From positions 13,189,517-13,253,516 of the forward strand of contig OX235263.1 of assembly GCA_944472135.2 (NCBI GenBank): DNA of 64,000 nt, read 5' to 3'. Shown here piece after piece: positions 20,573 to 30,984 of this stretch. The DNA is from Trichobilharzia regenti. Taxonomy: Eukaryota; Platyhelminthes; Trematoda; Strigeidida; Schistosomatidae. Both the position numbers and the translations under genes were made by a program. Each line of letters starts with the position of its first letter. Positions within the stretch are counted from its first letter, which is position 1. The notes beneath the pieces are model-generated. The model was not told where the DNA came from and ran no database searches. It was given only the letters and a program-made list of their open reading frames with translations.

Positions 20573-20768
20573 TGCGTCGGTAGCATAGCGGTTATGTCTC
20601 TCGCCGACCATGCACATGGTCTTGGGTTAGATCCCCTACCGACGCACATCTGATATCAGTTGTGGGCCTACAGAATATGGTTTACTGATATCACATGTTG
20701 AAATTTACATACTTGTGCCAAAAAATACGGTGTGGAATCAAGCTATATTCAAAAATAAAATAAAAATG
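20573..20768 (+). mobile_element. tRNA-derived SINE family A
   Basis: Forward copy: head TGCGTCGGTAGCATAGCGG (box A), GGTCTTGGGTTAGATCCCC (box B), body CTGATATCAGTTGTGGGCC, TTGTGCCAAAAAATACGGTG, tail AAAATAAAATAAAAATG. Opposite in orientation to the copy 400 bp away. Confidence 0.85.
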
Positions 20769-20964
20769 AAAAAATTTCTGTTGTTGGTTTCCTCCTGTAA
20801 ATATTTAAGTTTGCATGAAATAAGACATAAATTGTCCGCGAAGTCCACATCTTCCAGCATCTTCTTACCAGCCCATCATATCGTTGACTTCTAGCCTGTC
20901 ATGGTCTGCCGCATGGTCCAGTCGACCACCATTAAGAATATCATCGATGATAATACTCAGTCTT

Positions 20965-21120
20965 TGTCGTTATTTTGATAAATCATACAGTGTTATACAG
21001 TAGTATTAAATGATGACGTTTTGAGTACAAACTATTGCTCATAATCACATCAACTTGATATGGTAATGGAGTTATACGATACCATAGTGCCCAATATTTA
21101 TTCTTGCTCCTATCTTCACT
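20965..21120 (-). repeat. Family E repeat, reverse
   Basis: Contains AAATCATACAGTGTTATACA, AATGATGACGTTTTGAG, ATTGCTCATAATCACATCAA, then ATGGAGTTATACGATACCA. The order of the two halves differs slightly from other copies. The rest of 21120-21630 holds nothing I recognise. Confidence 0.55.
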
Positions 21121-21631
21121 TGAACGGCTTAATTGAGTTTTCTATCTTGATTCACTTGACTTATGACATCATAATATAGTTGTTGAATGCGGTTGATGAA
21201 GTTTCACGGCACTGCAATCCGTGAGATCAAGGCATTTCTCAGATTTCATTAGTAGCTGTGTTTTTAAGTTTTTCTCCGTCAATTCTAATCATAATGAATT
21301 ATAGTGCGTGGAATTTGATGCTACCCATCACTGAGGCTATCTGAGAACAGAAGACTAGTATTCACTAGTAATAATATAATGTGATAATAATAAAGCTTTA
21401 TTTTAGGCAGTATGGAAGCACATGGTACAGAAAGTCTCCGCCTATTTACTTCCAAAATATTTCATCTTCATACGGGATTTATATGTAAAGTAATAATCTA
21501 AAGTGCATCTTGTGATGTAATGTTATAGAGTAGGAAGAGAGAACCAGTTCATTTCCTTAAACAGCTGCATAGCATTTTGTCGGTAGCTAACTGAATAAAT
21601 ACGAAAGTTCATGTAGTGTTCATCTGCTATA

Positions 21632-21862
21632 CGTGCATCGGTGGTACAGCGGTAGGATGCGCGCCAGCTATGCGGGTGGTTCGGGTTTCGATTCCCGGCT
21701 GACGCACACCTTTACCTCACTAAGCCATCAATAACTGGCAAACAGGGAAGGTTGGGCATGAGGCTAGTAACCCCTTCCTGTAAAAATATACACCACTGCT
21801 AATCAAATTCACGTCTCTAGATTGAAGCCCTGTGTTCCACGGGGAACATATCGGAATAAAAA
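21632..21862 (+). mobile_element. tRNA-headed SINE family B
   Basis: Forward copy: head GTGCATCGGTGGTACAGCGG, box B GGGTTTCGATTCCC, linker ACACCTTTACCTCACTAAGC, RTE 5'-like GGCATGAGGCTAGTAACCCC, RTE 3'-like TTGAAGCCCTGTGTTCCACG. The head differs from the other two (GCGCCAGCTATGCGGGTGG), so it may derive from another tRNA or be a hybrid. Confidence 0.8.
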
Positions 21863-21943
21863 ATATCATCTGATATAGTTTCGTGATTAAAATAATACGA
21901 AGTGCAGAAGACTTTAAGCCTTTTGATTGATAGAAATTCCGGT

Positions 21944-21990
21944 TGACCAGTAAAATACAGTGTGGAATCAAGCTGTAATCAAAAAAAATA
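21944..21990 (+). repeat. SINE family A 3' fragment
   Basis: TACAGTGTGGAATCAAGCTG and the following TAATCAAAAAAAATAA match the family A 3' end only. Flanks to 22294 are unassigned. Confidence 0.6.
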
Positions 21991-22294
21991 ATTAAGCAAA
22001 CCGATTTCTTATCTCAAGTGATATACTGCGTGGCTGGGAATATGGACACCGGTAGCCTGAATCTTCTCCTGACTGAAGTTTCACTTTCATTATCAATTAA
22101 TACTGAGTCTTTCGGATTTATTTACTTAGTGAATCCAAGGCTACCTCAGGTAGACTCATAAAACATTAAGTTCCTTAACTGTCAGAAAATAGTTAACATC
22201 ATAGTACCTTCGGTTTATATGGACTCGAATGATCCTAACCTTGATTCCGTCAAAGAAATGCATAAATTGAAGAGCCAGTGAAAATTAGGGGAGT

Positions 22295-22400
22295 AACCGA
22301 TACTCAACCCGTCTTCTTTAAAACTCTGAATAGTTGTCCCGCACCGCTTGGTTCTCAATGTTTCTCTAACTGATATCAACTCATGATGAAATCAAACTTT
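22295..22400 (+). repeat. Family H body remnant
   Basis: Ends with TTCTCTAACTGATATCAACT and CATGATGAAATC, the family H body. The hammerhead part is too decayed to recognise. Confidence 0.5.
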
Positions 22401-22639
22401 AATAACTGCAAAGTGGTTTCTCATTTGTCTAGGACCTTTAAATAAAGTACTAAATTACAGTAAGTTATTTGACACACTGCTGTCTAAACTTAAAGTGAGA
22501 ACCAATCCTTTAAGACATTCCTTCTCTGTCGCTTTCGAAAAATGCATAACACTTGGTTTTAACGCCAGCTAATACACGCAACTTCTATCGTATTCGTTCC
22601 GCTTAGGCTAAAGGCGAAGGAAAACACCAGAATTGATAG

Positions 22640-23700
22640 TCAAAATTATTATTGTTCCCTTGGGTTCCGAGTGGAGCATAGGGCTGGCTTAAACAACACA
22701 CCTCTACTTTCTTCTATCTTCTGGTGTCCTCTTCAACTGGGTCCACGATTGACCAAACCGTCTCATCTTTTCTTCACGCGGTTTCCTCCATGTCACCCAC
22801 GCACAGACGACCCACTCGTCGCTTCCTATTAGGATTCCATTCGAAGATGTGCCTAACGTGAAATGTCATTCGGCGGGTTCCTCAAAGAATGCCCAATCCA
22901 TCTCGACTTTCTCCTACATGCTTGCTGAGAGACTGGCTCTTGCTTGTTGGTATTTTGCCATACTTTTTTTTTGCTTATTCCAATCGGTGAGCATTTGATC
23001 ATCGGTATGACGCAAATACAGCTGTTTATGAAAGACTTCAACCTGTTGGAAATCCTTTACGTAACACGCAATGGACATATCTGACCCGTTTAAAAGAACC
23101 GACGTCACACTGCCGTTGAAAATGTGAACCATGTGCGTTATGATTAGTGCGGAATGTTATCGAAGTGGTTTCAGTTTGATGAAGGCGTATCTTGCCTTTT
23201 CGATTCCATCTGGCTTTCACATCTTCATCTGTTCTGCTGGCCTGTGGTTGAAACCGTTCTTCCTGACCAGATAAGTGAAGGGAGTTACCTGTGTCAAATG
23301 TCTCCCGTTGATGGTAATTGGTGTTGGTTATTGTTGCTGTTGTTTTGGTTATCTTCATCGCCTCCGTCTTGCTTGTGTTCACCTACAGTCGTGTCTTCGC
23401 TGCCTAGCTCTTCAAGCAGTTTTTTGGTTTTCGCTGGCAAGTGTTCGAGTTTCTGTGACATTAGACATATATCATCTGCGAACTCCAGGTCTTCTAGAGT
23501 CTTCTTATTGGTCGTCCATCGTACGTCTATCTTCCCACTCCCATGCAGAGTTTGGTGCTTAATCCAACTCACCAAAATTGATAATATCGTCGGTGACAAT
23601 AGGCAGCTAGCTTCTCCTACTCCTGTATACTCTTTGAACGCCTCGCTGTGTTTGCCTTTGTAGATTACTTGACACGTGACATTGTCCAAATTACCAAGTA
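22640..23700 (-). mobile_element. Decayed RTE copy, C-terminal half
   Basis: From the 3' end (TTATTATTGTTCCCTTGGGTTCC at 22650) through the RWIGHSLR segment (22895), the LLNGSDM segment (about 23090), the YHQRET/NSLHLSG region and LEDLEFADDICLMSQKLEHL (about 23520-23430, RT motif C intact) to CQVIYKGKHSEAF (23665). A 131-codon frame (23689-23294) spans motif C. A sub-family with 24745-25410, with which it shares long identical phrases (GTGGTTGAAACCGTTCTTCC). Confidence 0.8.
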
Positions 23701-24744
23701 TATTTCAGGAATAAATCTGATTGCTACGATGGTTACTTAACTAGCTAACAATCGTCCACGAACGAACAACCGATCGTAACACGATGTTATGCTGAATAGC
23801 TTGGATGCTTGACCACAAGCCTTCACCTAAACGAATCGACTTAAACAATGAGGGTCAGCATCCAATGTTCAGTCATTAATGCTGTGGTTAATAGCTCCGG
23901 AGAATCGCCTACCGCTGCAGTATTTTTAATTTTACACCAAATGATAGTTATTATTTCACTATCATTATCATTGTTATATGTCACCCTTGAATTCCCGTCT
24001 AGTCTGTTCCATTTGTAGGTTTATTTTTCTGTAGTATTCACGTTGTTTCACACACTAACGGTTATACTCACCCTCAAAACCTGAGCAGATTGCTAACCAT
24101 ATTATAAAGGCACACATAAGAGAATAATTTCACCTCATTTTATCTCATTCTTACTGAAAATGCACATTCTAAACGATAATAAAGACTAACTGACTATTGT
24201 TGCATTCAATCGTATACTTGTTCCATATTACACTTCCTGATTTATGTCTAATTAGCCTTTATTGGCTAATGTATGCTAAACATTGATGGATTTATAATTG
24301 TAAGGCCTTAAGAAGGATTTATTGAAACCACAATTGTTCGCTCTAACTACCTTTTTACTTATGAATGAATCTAGTGCTCATCAATGACTGCCGGTGTGAT
24401 GAAGATGCTTAAATTTCTACTGAGAGGTTGTGACCTCCTAGGGTCTACGATATCAGGTATAACGACAAAAACTCTCCAATAACATTGCTATGTGGTAGCT
24501 CTGTATATCACGAATTGGTAGAACTTAGAATGCTGAAAATTCAATGTTGTATGAAAACTACTGTTTTGGAATGGAGCAAATCGTTATCATTATTGGTTTT
24601 TCGTCTCAGTGGCTGGATGTTACAGGGAAACAACTGTAAACCTGTGGGTCCGGAGGTCTATCCTCGGTAGAGCCATTGATGCTCTCTGCTTAAGAGTCTC
24701 TCGCTCGGACTAAACAGCTCTCCAGTAAATCATACGTTTTATTG
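23701..24744. other. No recognisable feature
   Basis: AT-rich. A phrase at 24296-24330 (TAATTGTAAGGCCTTAAGAA) recurs near 41500 (TAATTGTAAGGACCTGAAGA), hinting at a PLE 3' untranslated end. No gene recognised. Confidence 0.35.
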
Positions 24745-25410
24745 TTATTGTTTCTTTGGGTTCCTAGTGGAATACAGGGATTCAACAACATACCTCCACT
24801 TTGTCCAACTCACTGAGGTCCTCTTTATCTGGGTTCACGGTCTCTCATCGCCTTTCATCCCCTCCTCTCACGACCTTCACCAAATCACCCTGCCTCCACA
24901 ACTATACTCGTCGTCCTCCATTCGTGTTCCGCTTAAGTGATAGCCTGGTGTGTCATGTTATTCCATGGTGTCCTCAGTGGTGTGTTCAATCCATCTCTCC
25001 TTTCTTCTACATATTTTTTTGACAAATGAGCTCTTGGTTGGTTTCTTTGCAGCTAGAGTTTCTTGCTGACACTTATTTCTGGCCGGCTGGCCAGCCATCT
25101 GATCTTCAGTAAGGAGTCAGAGAATCCAGCTGTTGATTTCCAAATTGGTGTGAGGTTGATGAAGGCGTATCTCGCCTTTCCGATTCTATTTGACTTTCAA
25201 ATCTTTATCTGTTCTGCTGACCTGTGGTTGAAACCGTTCTTCCTGACCAGATAAATGAAGGAAGTTACCTGTGTCAAAGGTTTCCCGTTGATGGTGATTG
25301 GTTATCTTTATCACCTCCATCTTGTTTATATTTGCCAGAAATCTCTCTCTTGTCTTGTCTGCCTGTTTCTTTGGCCAGTATGTTGGTTTTCGCTAACAAT
25401 CTATCCCTGC
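24745..25410 (-). mobile_element. RTE 3' fragment
   Basis: Starts TTTCTTTGGGTTCCTAGTGG (RTE 3' end) and carries the C-terminal region up to the KDLKE..TYLG segment (25240-25290) and a HVNI-like piece. Internal deletions are present between 25050 and 25130. Confidence 0.75.
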
Positions 25411-26989
25411 TATATCGTGGCTTTAATTAACTCATATACACATAGATATATATGCAGTTTAACACTTACTAGGACTAATATCGTACTGAATAAATTATAA
25501 TGTAATTAATACCTACTCTCATTCTATTCATCATTCTCCTGAACATACGTAAATATCAACAAATTTGTTAAGAATAACAAACGCAGACAAACAAAAAAAT
25601 ACAAAAAATAACGAATTAACGCTTCATTTAGAAATTTAAAAAAACCAATTCATCTTTAATTCTCCCTGCAACAAATCTTTTCTCACTTTAATAAAAACAA
25701 ACTAAATTCTACTTTTTTAAAATTTAAAATTTATACTAATCAAAAATTACTCCTATATATTTTACTGTTAATATTATTATTATTATAACTACTACTACTA
25801 CCACTACTAATATTAATAATTATAATCCGTATTATGATGATTAGCATTGCAGGAGGGAGGAGGTAGAGTGTTGTCTATATCATAGTTTACCCTTTTTTCT
25901 ATCAGACACTCAATTTGTTCGAAATGCCTTCAGTTCATTTTGAAGTCGCTGAGTGTTTGGATGGGTGTGTGTGTGTGTGTGTGAGTGAGTGACTCTGTGT
26001 AGTGTGATACTAACTAACTAACTAACTCCATTTTTGCTTTCTAACAGATTACAAACATACTTAATTCGTGTTGTTGTTTTTTATTTCTTGGTTTTTTTCC
26101 CAGTGTTGCTCTTTTATCATCTTGATAATTTCTGATTCTAAACTTCTCTGTAGGATGGGTAGGTAGAAATTTGAGTACATACACAGTTAGTTATATGTGT
26201 ATTCGCATACACTTATTTATGTAGATTTAAATTTTAGTTATCGTTCAATGTTCAGTGTTCAATGTTCAACGCGTAGACATTGCTTTCGTTTACTTACTTT
26301 TAATTAACTGAATAATTTAAGTGTATGTGTGTGTATGTGTGTGTAATAATCAAACTTATGCTTAGTTGAGAAAATTATCTTCCTGTCTCACTCAATCATC
26401 CACTATCTCTCTCACTCCCTCTCTGTACCTTCGTCTTACAGAGCAGATAAATGTACACCCATAAGTAACTCACTAGAGAGAGAGAGAGAAAGAGAGAGCG
26501 CGGCAGATAGAAATTGTTACGATTACAAAAATGTAAATAAAGTAAGCAAGGCAAAATGGAAGCTGAAAAAGAATCTTAAAAATGAGAAGAAAAATTGGTT
26601 TAACTGCAATATTTATTTAGAATACTGTTCTCCCATATTTCTTTCGTCATTCTGTTTGTCAAGAATTATACATCCTGCAACAGGGAAAGTGAATTTTAAT
26701 ATTCCGTCGCTGTTTGTTTTTGTGTTTGTGATGTTATGTGAAGCGAAATGACGCAAATTTGAGTTCTCATTATCGTTTTCTTAAGCAGACTAGTAAGGTA
26801 TATCCATATCAGCACAGTGTAGTGTATAACGGTCTACAGCAACTTTAATAATGATTGGAATAAATAAGCAGGTGCTCAGTTGAATAACAACAGCTCAACT
26901 ATCAGGAAAACCTACTTCAATAATACCCTCCCCATCAAACATCGATTTCACCCTGGAAGTTGAGTCTAACTCAATGTATTATTTCTACG
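25411..26989. other. AT-rich region with microsatellites
   Basis: Holds an ATT/ACT trinucleotide run (25770-25810), a GT run (25965-25982), AACT repeats (26010-26027), a GT/GTAT run (26323-26345) and an AG run (26475-26500). No coding or transposon motif recognised; this is the longest stretch free of recognisable mobile DNA in the first half. Confidence 0.5.
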
Positions 26990-27182
26990 ACGTTCAACTA
27001 TGAAGAAATGGAGACAGCTCTCTAAGAAGATTCATCTACAAAAACCCAACTGGAACAGAGAGTTTATTATCTTTCAAAGTTGTGTGCCTCGAAGAAGAGA
27101 GAGAAACCTACTATACTCTCTTTCCTTGAGGATCTGGATGATTTGCACTGAAGAGTCAACTGATGTACAAAAGGCGAAATAA
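26990..27182 (+). pseudogene. PLE reverse-transcriptase thumb fragment
   Basis: The frame 27000-27182 encodes HLQKPNWNREFIIFQSCVPR, matching IYRKPTWDGQLTNFYSCVP of the PLE at 34380-34430, a segment lying between RT motif C and the GIY-YIG domain. Only ~60 codons. Confidence 0.6.
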
Positions 27183-27199
27183 GGCGGTTTGGCTTTTAC

Positions 27200-27788
27200 T
27201 CGCGAACGCATAATAGAGTTGGTTTTGTTTGAAGACGCGGAGTAATTCAGCAACAGAGAATCCTCTTTTTACCGTATTTCTAAGGCGTTGTGTTTAGTAT
27301 CTCGCTGAAGTTATCCCCGAGGAACTGAAGTTGTAAGGGTACCTTGGGCTGCTTTGAATTTAGATTCATATTCTTATCAATAAACTTCTCTGGACAACTG
27401 TTTTCACTCAGCAATCTTCTGAGGCCATTAAGTTCCTCATCAAGACATTCATCCTAGGAGATTGCTCTTACTCTATGAATCAGTTACTTTATCAGATTGG
27501 ATTTGTATTTCAAAGGCACGAGGCTGAAAAAATGGGTATACTGATAAGTTGATGTAGGATTTTTTTCTTGCTAAATAGTGACACCGAATTCCATTTCACT
27601 TGTGCATCTCCCTTCTCGATTACTCCTCAAATTGCGTAAAGTATTTTTGCTAGACAGACACTTGTCAGCGTTCGACGGGTATTATAAATTCTCTGTAGAA
27701 TATAAATAACATTGGACAGCAATTTCCGAAAGTGATCCGTCAACAATCTACTCCCCATATAAAATATTCCAGTATTTCATTCAAAGGG
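27200..27788 (-). pseudogene. PLE fragment between RT and endonuclease
   Basis: On the minus strand the bases near 27560-27350 read FFSLVPLKYKSNLIK, then LIHRVRAIS, then CPEKFIDKNM, equivalent to the PLE segment YSCVP...RNPIKSL...PRFVDKNI. Stops interrupt. Opposite in orientation to its neighbour at 26990. Confidence 0.55.
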
Positions 27789-27956
27789 GAATTCTGTTCT
27801 CATTATAATAGAGGTTTTTTGTATTTCCCAATGAATGAAAAAACAAAACGAGATTGTTTTTACTGACGTTTCGCTATTTAATGCTAATAGCTTTCTCAAA
27901 GTATTATTAAACCGGAATTTACAAAATCTCAGCATATATATAACAAAGAGTTAGGG

Positions 27957-28544
27957 GTGAGAAAAAAATATATAGACTTAGTTCAAATCAACACAGACAT
28001 TAAGTATGGCCAAAAATGCATTCCAAAAACATGGACTTCAACAGTCGTCATTCCAGATAGAGCAGAGACGTCAGAGGATATCAGAAGAGTACTTAATCAA
28101 CTCGACATTAGAGTTTTCTTCAAAACATCGGACACACTTCAAAACAACCTTGTCCATATAAAAGACCAAATCCTGAAAGATTCTCTATCTGATTGTGTCT
28201 ATAAAATAAAATGCTCGGAATGTGATGCGATCTACATCGGACAAACATCTCGAGAAATCAAAATCAGAAGAAATGAACACCGTAGAGCTTCTCTTCGACC
28301 ACCAAGAAATCCAGTTGAACTGGAAAAACTTCAAAAATCATCAGCCATAGCCTGTCTACATGCTATAGAATCAGGCCACAAAATTGATTTTGACAATATT
28401 GAAATAATCCAGAAAAACTTCAGAAACCACAAAGAACGTCTAACATCATCAGAAGCACTTCATATCAAGTGGAATCCAAATTGCCTGAATAGTAATGATG
28501 GACTAAAACAGAATCTAACCTGGCTACAACACCCTCCCCCATGA
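27957..28544 (+). CDS. Stand-alone GIY-YIG endonuclease of PLE copy 2
   Basis: A 195-codon frame. Residues 1-10 come from the terminal repeat, residues 11 on from the PLE endonuclease region. DCVYKIKCSECDAIYIGQT (79-97) is the GIY-YIG motif with the PLE cysteine pair; RRNEHRRA (104-111) is the conserved R..EH segment and LHAIESGHKIDF follows at about 133-144. In full PLEs this domain follows the RT and nicks the target to prime reverse transcription. Here it is intact where copy 1 is broken, with no RT. Whether the fusion start codon is used is unknown; no promoter can be shown. Confidence 0.8.
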   Translation: MRKKYIDLVQINTDIKYGQKCIPKTWTSTVVIPDRAETSEDIRRVLNQLDIRVFFKTSDTLQNNLVHIKDQILKDSLSDCVYKIKCSECDAIYIGQTSREIKIRRNEHRRASLRPPRNPVELEKLQKSSAIACLHAIESGHKIDFDNIEIIQKNFRNHKERLTSSEALHIKWNPNCLNSNDGLKQNLTWLQHPPP

Positions 28545-29047
28545 AGTAGCAAAATCAACGCAAATGTGGTGAGCAAGTTCACTATGTAAACGCACACTAC
28601 TTTCATAATTCTGCACACTGACAAAATCCAACAATCTACACTTGATTTTACTATCTTTACCAGTTTGCTAACTTGACAACCCAGACTGACGAATGATGAT
28701 CAAGTATTTCACATTCTACACTTAGTTTGGTTACCTTTACCTATTCTCGAACTTGACAACCAAAAATGACCCCAGACTAACGAACTATCATCAAGTTAGT
28801 AAACTTTATTTTGATATAATAACAGATATACTATTACCTTTGATATTTGGCTTGAACGATCTTCATTGTTATTTTGACTTTCAATATGTCCTTTTAAGTT
28901 GAACTTAGTCTGTATTAAATATAATTATACTTTATTTGATCTAATCCACAATGCTCAAACTTTTTACTGATATTGAGTCTATATTTTTCTCACCCCCTAA
29001 TTCTTTGTTATATATATGCTGAGATTTTGTAAATTCCGGTTTAATAA

Positions 29048-29090
29048 TACTTTGAGAAAGCCATTAGCATTAAATAGCGAAACGTCAGTA
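29048..29090 (+). ncRNA. Hammerhead-like motif in PLE terminal repeat
   Basis: Helix I TACT/AGTA, helix II GC(C)ATT-loop-AATAGC, then GAAAC and GTC as cleavage triplet with a minimal helix III. The catalytic core reads TTGAGAAA instead of CTGANGA, so two key positions differ. PLEs of many animals are known to carry minimal hammerheads in their terminal repeats, which supports the assignment by position, but this sequence may be inactive. Equivalent segments exist in the other three arms of the two family F copies. Confidence 0.45.
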
Positions 29091-29224
29091 AAAACAATCT
29101 CGTTTTGTTTTTTCATTCATTGGGAAATACAAAAAACCTCTATTATAATGAATATCATATACCCAATGCCCAAATTTTTTCAAACCGTTAAAAGTGAACT
29201 TGGTTTGGATATATATAGAATTCT

Positions 29225-29360
29225 GTTCTCCATTATGGATAAGATTTTATTTTGATACGTCACACAGTGTTACACAGTAATATTAACTGATGACGTTTCG
29301 AGCCCAACTTATTGCTCATCATCACATCAAAGTACTCACATAACGTTATTGATTCGTTCA
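29225..29360 (-). repeat. Family E repeat, reverse
   Basis: Begins CTCCATTATGGATAAGATTT just after PLE copy 2 (the PLE landed in its end) and continues through CACACAGTGTTACACAG, AACTGATGACGTTTCGAG and ATTGCTCATCATCACATC. Confidence 0.7.
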
Positions 29361-29849
29361 CATAGATGAATAAAAGTTGATTAAACATTTGAAGAAAACC
29401 AACATGAGTCTTGAATGAAACGGAAAGGAAGATAAAGTACATTCGGAAATAATATTGATGTTATCAAGAAAATACAATAGAATGAGAAATAAAACGAGTG
29501 TTGTTAGTCAGTAAGATGGGAAATAAGATGTTTTTTCCAGCAAAAATAAGTAACTTCTTAGAATGTTATTATGCGAATTGAATGCATTTTAACATTAATT
29601 ATTATCCTCCTCTGATTTGACTGACTAGTGGTAATAATATCTTCCATATTTCTGGCATTTGAATTGAGTCATTTCTGTCGCATGTGTTGGGTGTAGAGTC
29701 TATGGACTAGGATTCAGTAATCAATCTCTCTCTCTCTCCACCTACACTGATTACTTCTTAGAATCTTAACCCTTTCCCACCCTATTGTGTGGCTGTGTGT
29801 TAATGCATGTAGTGCGATTGCTGGGCTTTTTTCTAAATTACTTATCTTC
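29361..29849. other. No recognisable feature
   Basis: AT-rich; a TCTCTCTCTC run at 29726-29740. No motif assigned. Confidence 0.4.
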
Positions 29850-30540
29850 TTGGGGTCAACCATTCTAACCTTAGCTTAATTCTTATGTTCCAACAATCTG
29901 ATTACCCCCGATTTTCTAATCTGACCTATGTAGTTGACTCAACTCACAGTCATTGCAGGGTATTTTGTAAATTATATTATTTTGTATAATTGAGTCCACT
30001 GGGTCTTTTAACCTACGGAGCTTCTCCTACCTGAGTGAGTCTGTAGGTTTGAATGCCACCACCCTGATTCCTGATTTATTAAGAATCCTAAGTAGGGTCT
30101 TAGATGTCCCCTCCTTATATGGTATAACAGTAGATAACTTACATTCTCTCTTATTCATGTTATCAATACTAGTTTTACAGTTATATCAGGAACTGTTCTA
30201 TCTGCAATAATCTCCAAATTCCAAAATCGATTTTCCCCTTCGTAATAGACTGATCGATAAGTTTAAAGCCATTCAACAAACGCAATTCAGTACACAGATT
30301 TTTCTTCAGGTACGTAAATATCTGGTTAAAGTCAACGATAAGTGAGCAAATTCGGTGTACTGCGCTCTGTAGCATATGAAAAAGGCAGGATTAACAATTG
30401 TAATTGGTTTATAGAGCAAGATGCTGAGAAATTCTCTTTGAATCTCATCAAATATTCTCGTATATAAAGAAATTTTCCAGTTGAACAGTCATACACGAGT
30501 TTTACTGTTCCTTAATTTTTCAGGCCGCCTACCCCCTCTC
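29850..30540 (-). pseudogene. PLE remnant
   Basis: About 300 bp (29880-30170) is a diverged direct repeat of 32530-32760. On the minus strand the latter reads YKIPCNDCE, the start of a GIY-YIG domain, preceded by the linker RPYVRFLNKAGIRVSFNPAN. The 64-codon frame 30375-30181 (VHRICSLIVDFNQIF) resembles the segment upstream of that linker. Stops throughout. Confidence 0.5.
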
Positions 30541-30984
30541 ACACACATACCGTCCTTCTTCTCCGAACCTCATTTGTGAATAAATACAAATCTGAATTAA
30601 GGTCACTTTGTTAATTATCTGGAAAAACGGACTGATGAGCTTACCTAAATTTTTTTCTTGTTTCATTGATTAGCTGAGTAACCATAATTTTATGCATAAT
30701 TAAGACAAATCCGCAATGATTATTCCTCATAATCACAAAAATTCGAATCTATTCGTAGGCTAATTGCTCTTCTCTCTTTAAATGATGGTATAACTCATTT
30801 TTAGGATATTAGTTGTCAACGAGCTGGAGTATTTTGTAGAAATTTGAAATTAATTTCAGCGCAGACTTCATCTCAGTGTTTTAATCGGAAATTATGGTCA
30901 GTGACGTTTACAATGCCAAAGTAAAGAAGATGAATGTCTCCAATGAAATAATAGAGAAGATTTGTAGATCAGATGAGTGATTTG

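Larger units (their letters stand above)
19625..20950 (-). mobile_element. RTE fragment carrying two SINE insertions
   Basis: Minus-strand RTE pieces in order: C-terminal region (19640-19950, with phrases for GHTLRK and an LLNN-like segment), 20220-20560 (KARIGKAR-like and YLGSI-like region, phrases GTTTTCCGATCC and CATAGGAGAAAGAAGTGGC), 20770-20950 (FADD and MRQT region, GACATAAATTGTCCGCGAAG). SINE A copies interrupt it at 19955-20175 and 20573-20768. Heavily mutated. Confidence 0.7.
27802..29217 (+). mobile_element. PLE copy 2 (family F): RT deleted, endonuclease kept
   Basis: Flanked by GAATTCTGTTCTC at 27789-27801 and 29218-29230. Left terminal repeat 27802-27987; its end TAGACTTAGTTCAA is joined directly to the ATCAACACAGACATTAAG start of the endonuclease region, so the whole RT present in copy 1 is gone. 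The right terminal repeat (about 28800-29150) is the reverse complement of the left, with an extra ~60 bp (28915-28980) containing TTTGATCTAATCCACAATGC, a phrase also found in the palindrome at 60358-61067. A non-autonomous derivative. Confidence 0.9.

Noticed and set aside
20573..20650. Possible functional tRNA gene
   Set aside because: Box A and box B are present but the acceptor and anticodon stems do not close. It is the head of a SINE with a body and A-rich tail.
23154..23663. 169-codon plus-strand frame rich in Ser, Leu and Cys
   Set aside because: Antisense of an RTE copy carrying FADDICLM on the minus strand.
25770..25830. Possible CRISPR-like or satellite array
   Set aside because: Only simple trinucleotide runs (ATT, ACT); no spaced repeats. 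CRISPR is not expected in an animal genome.
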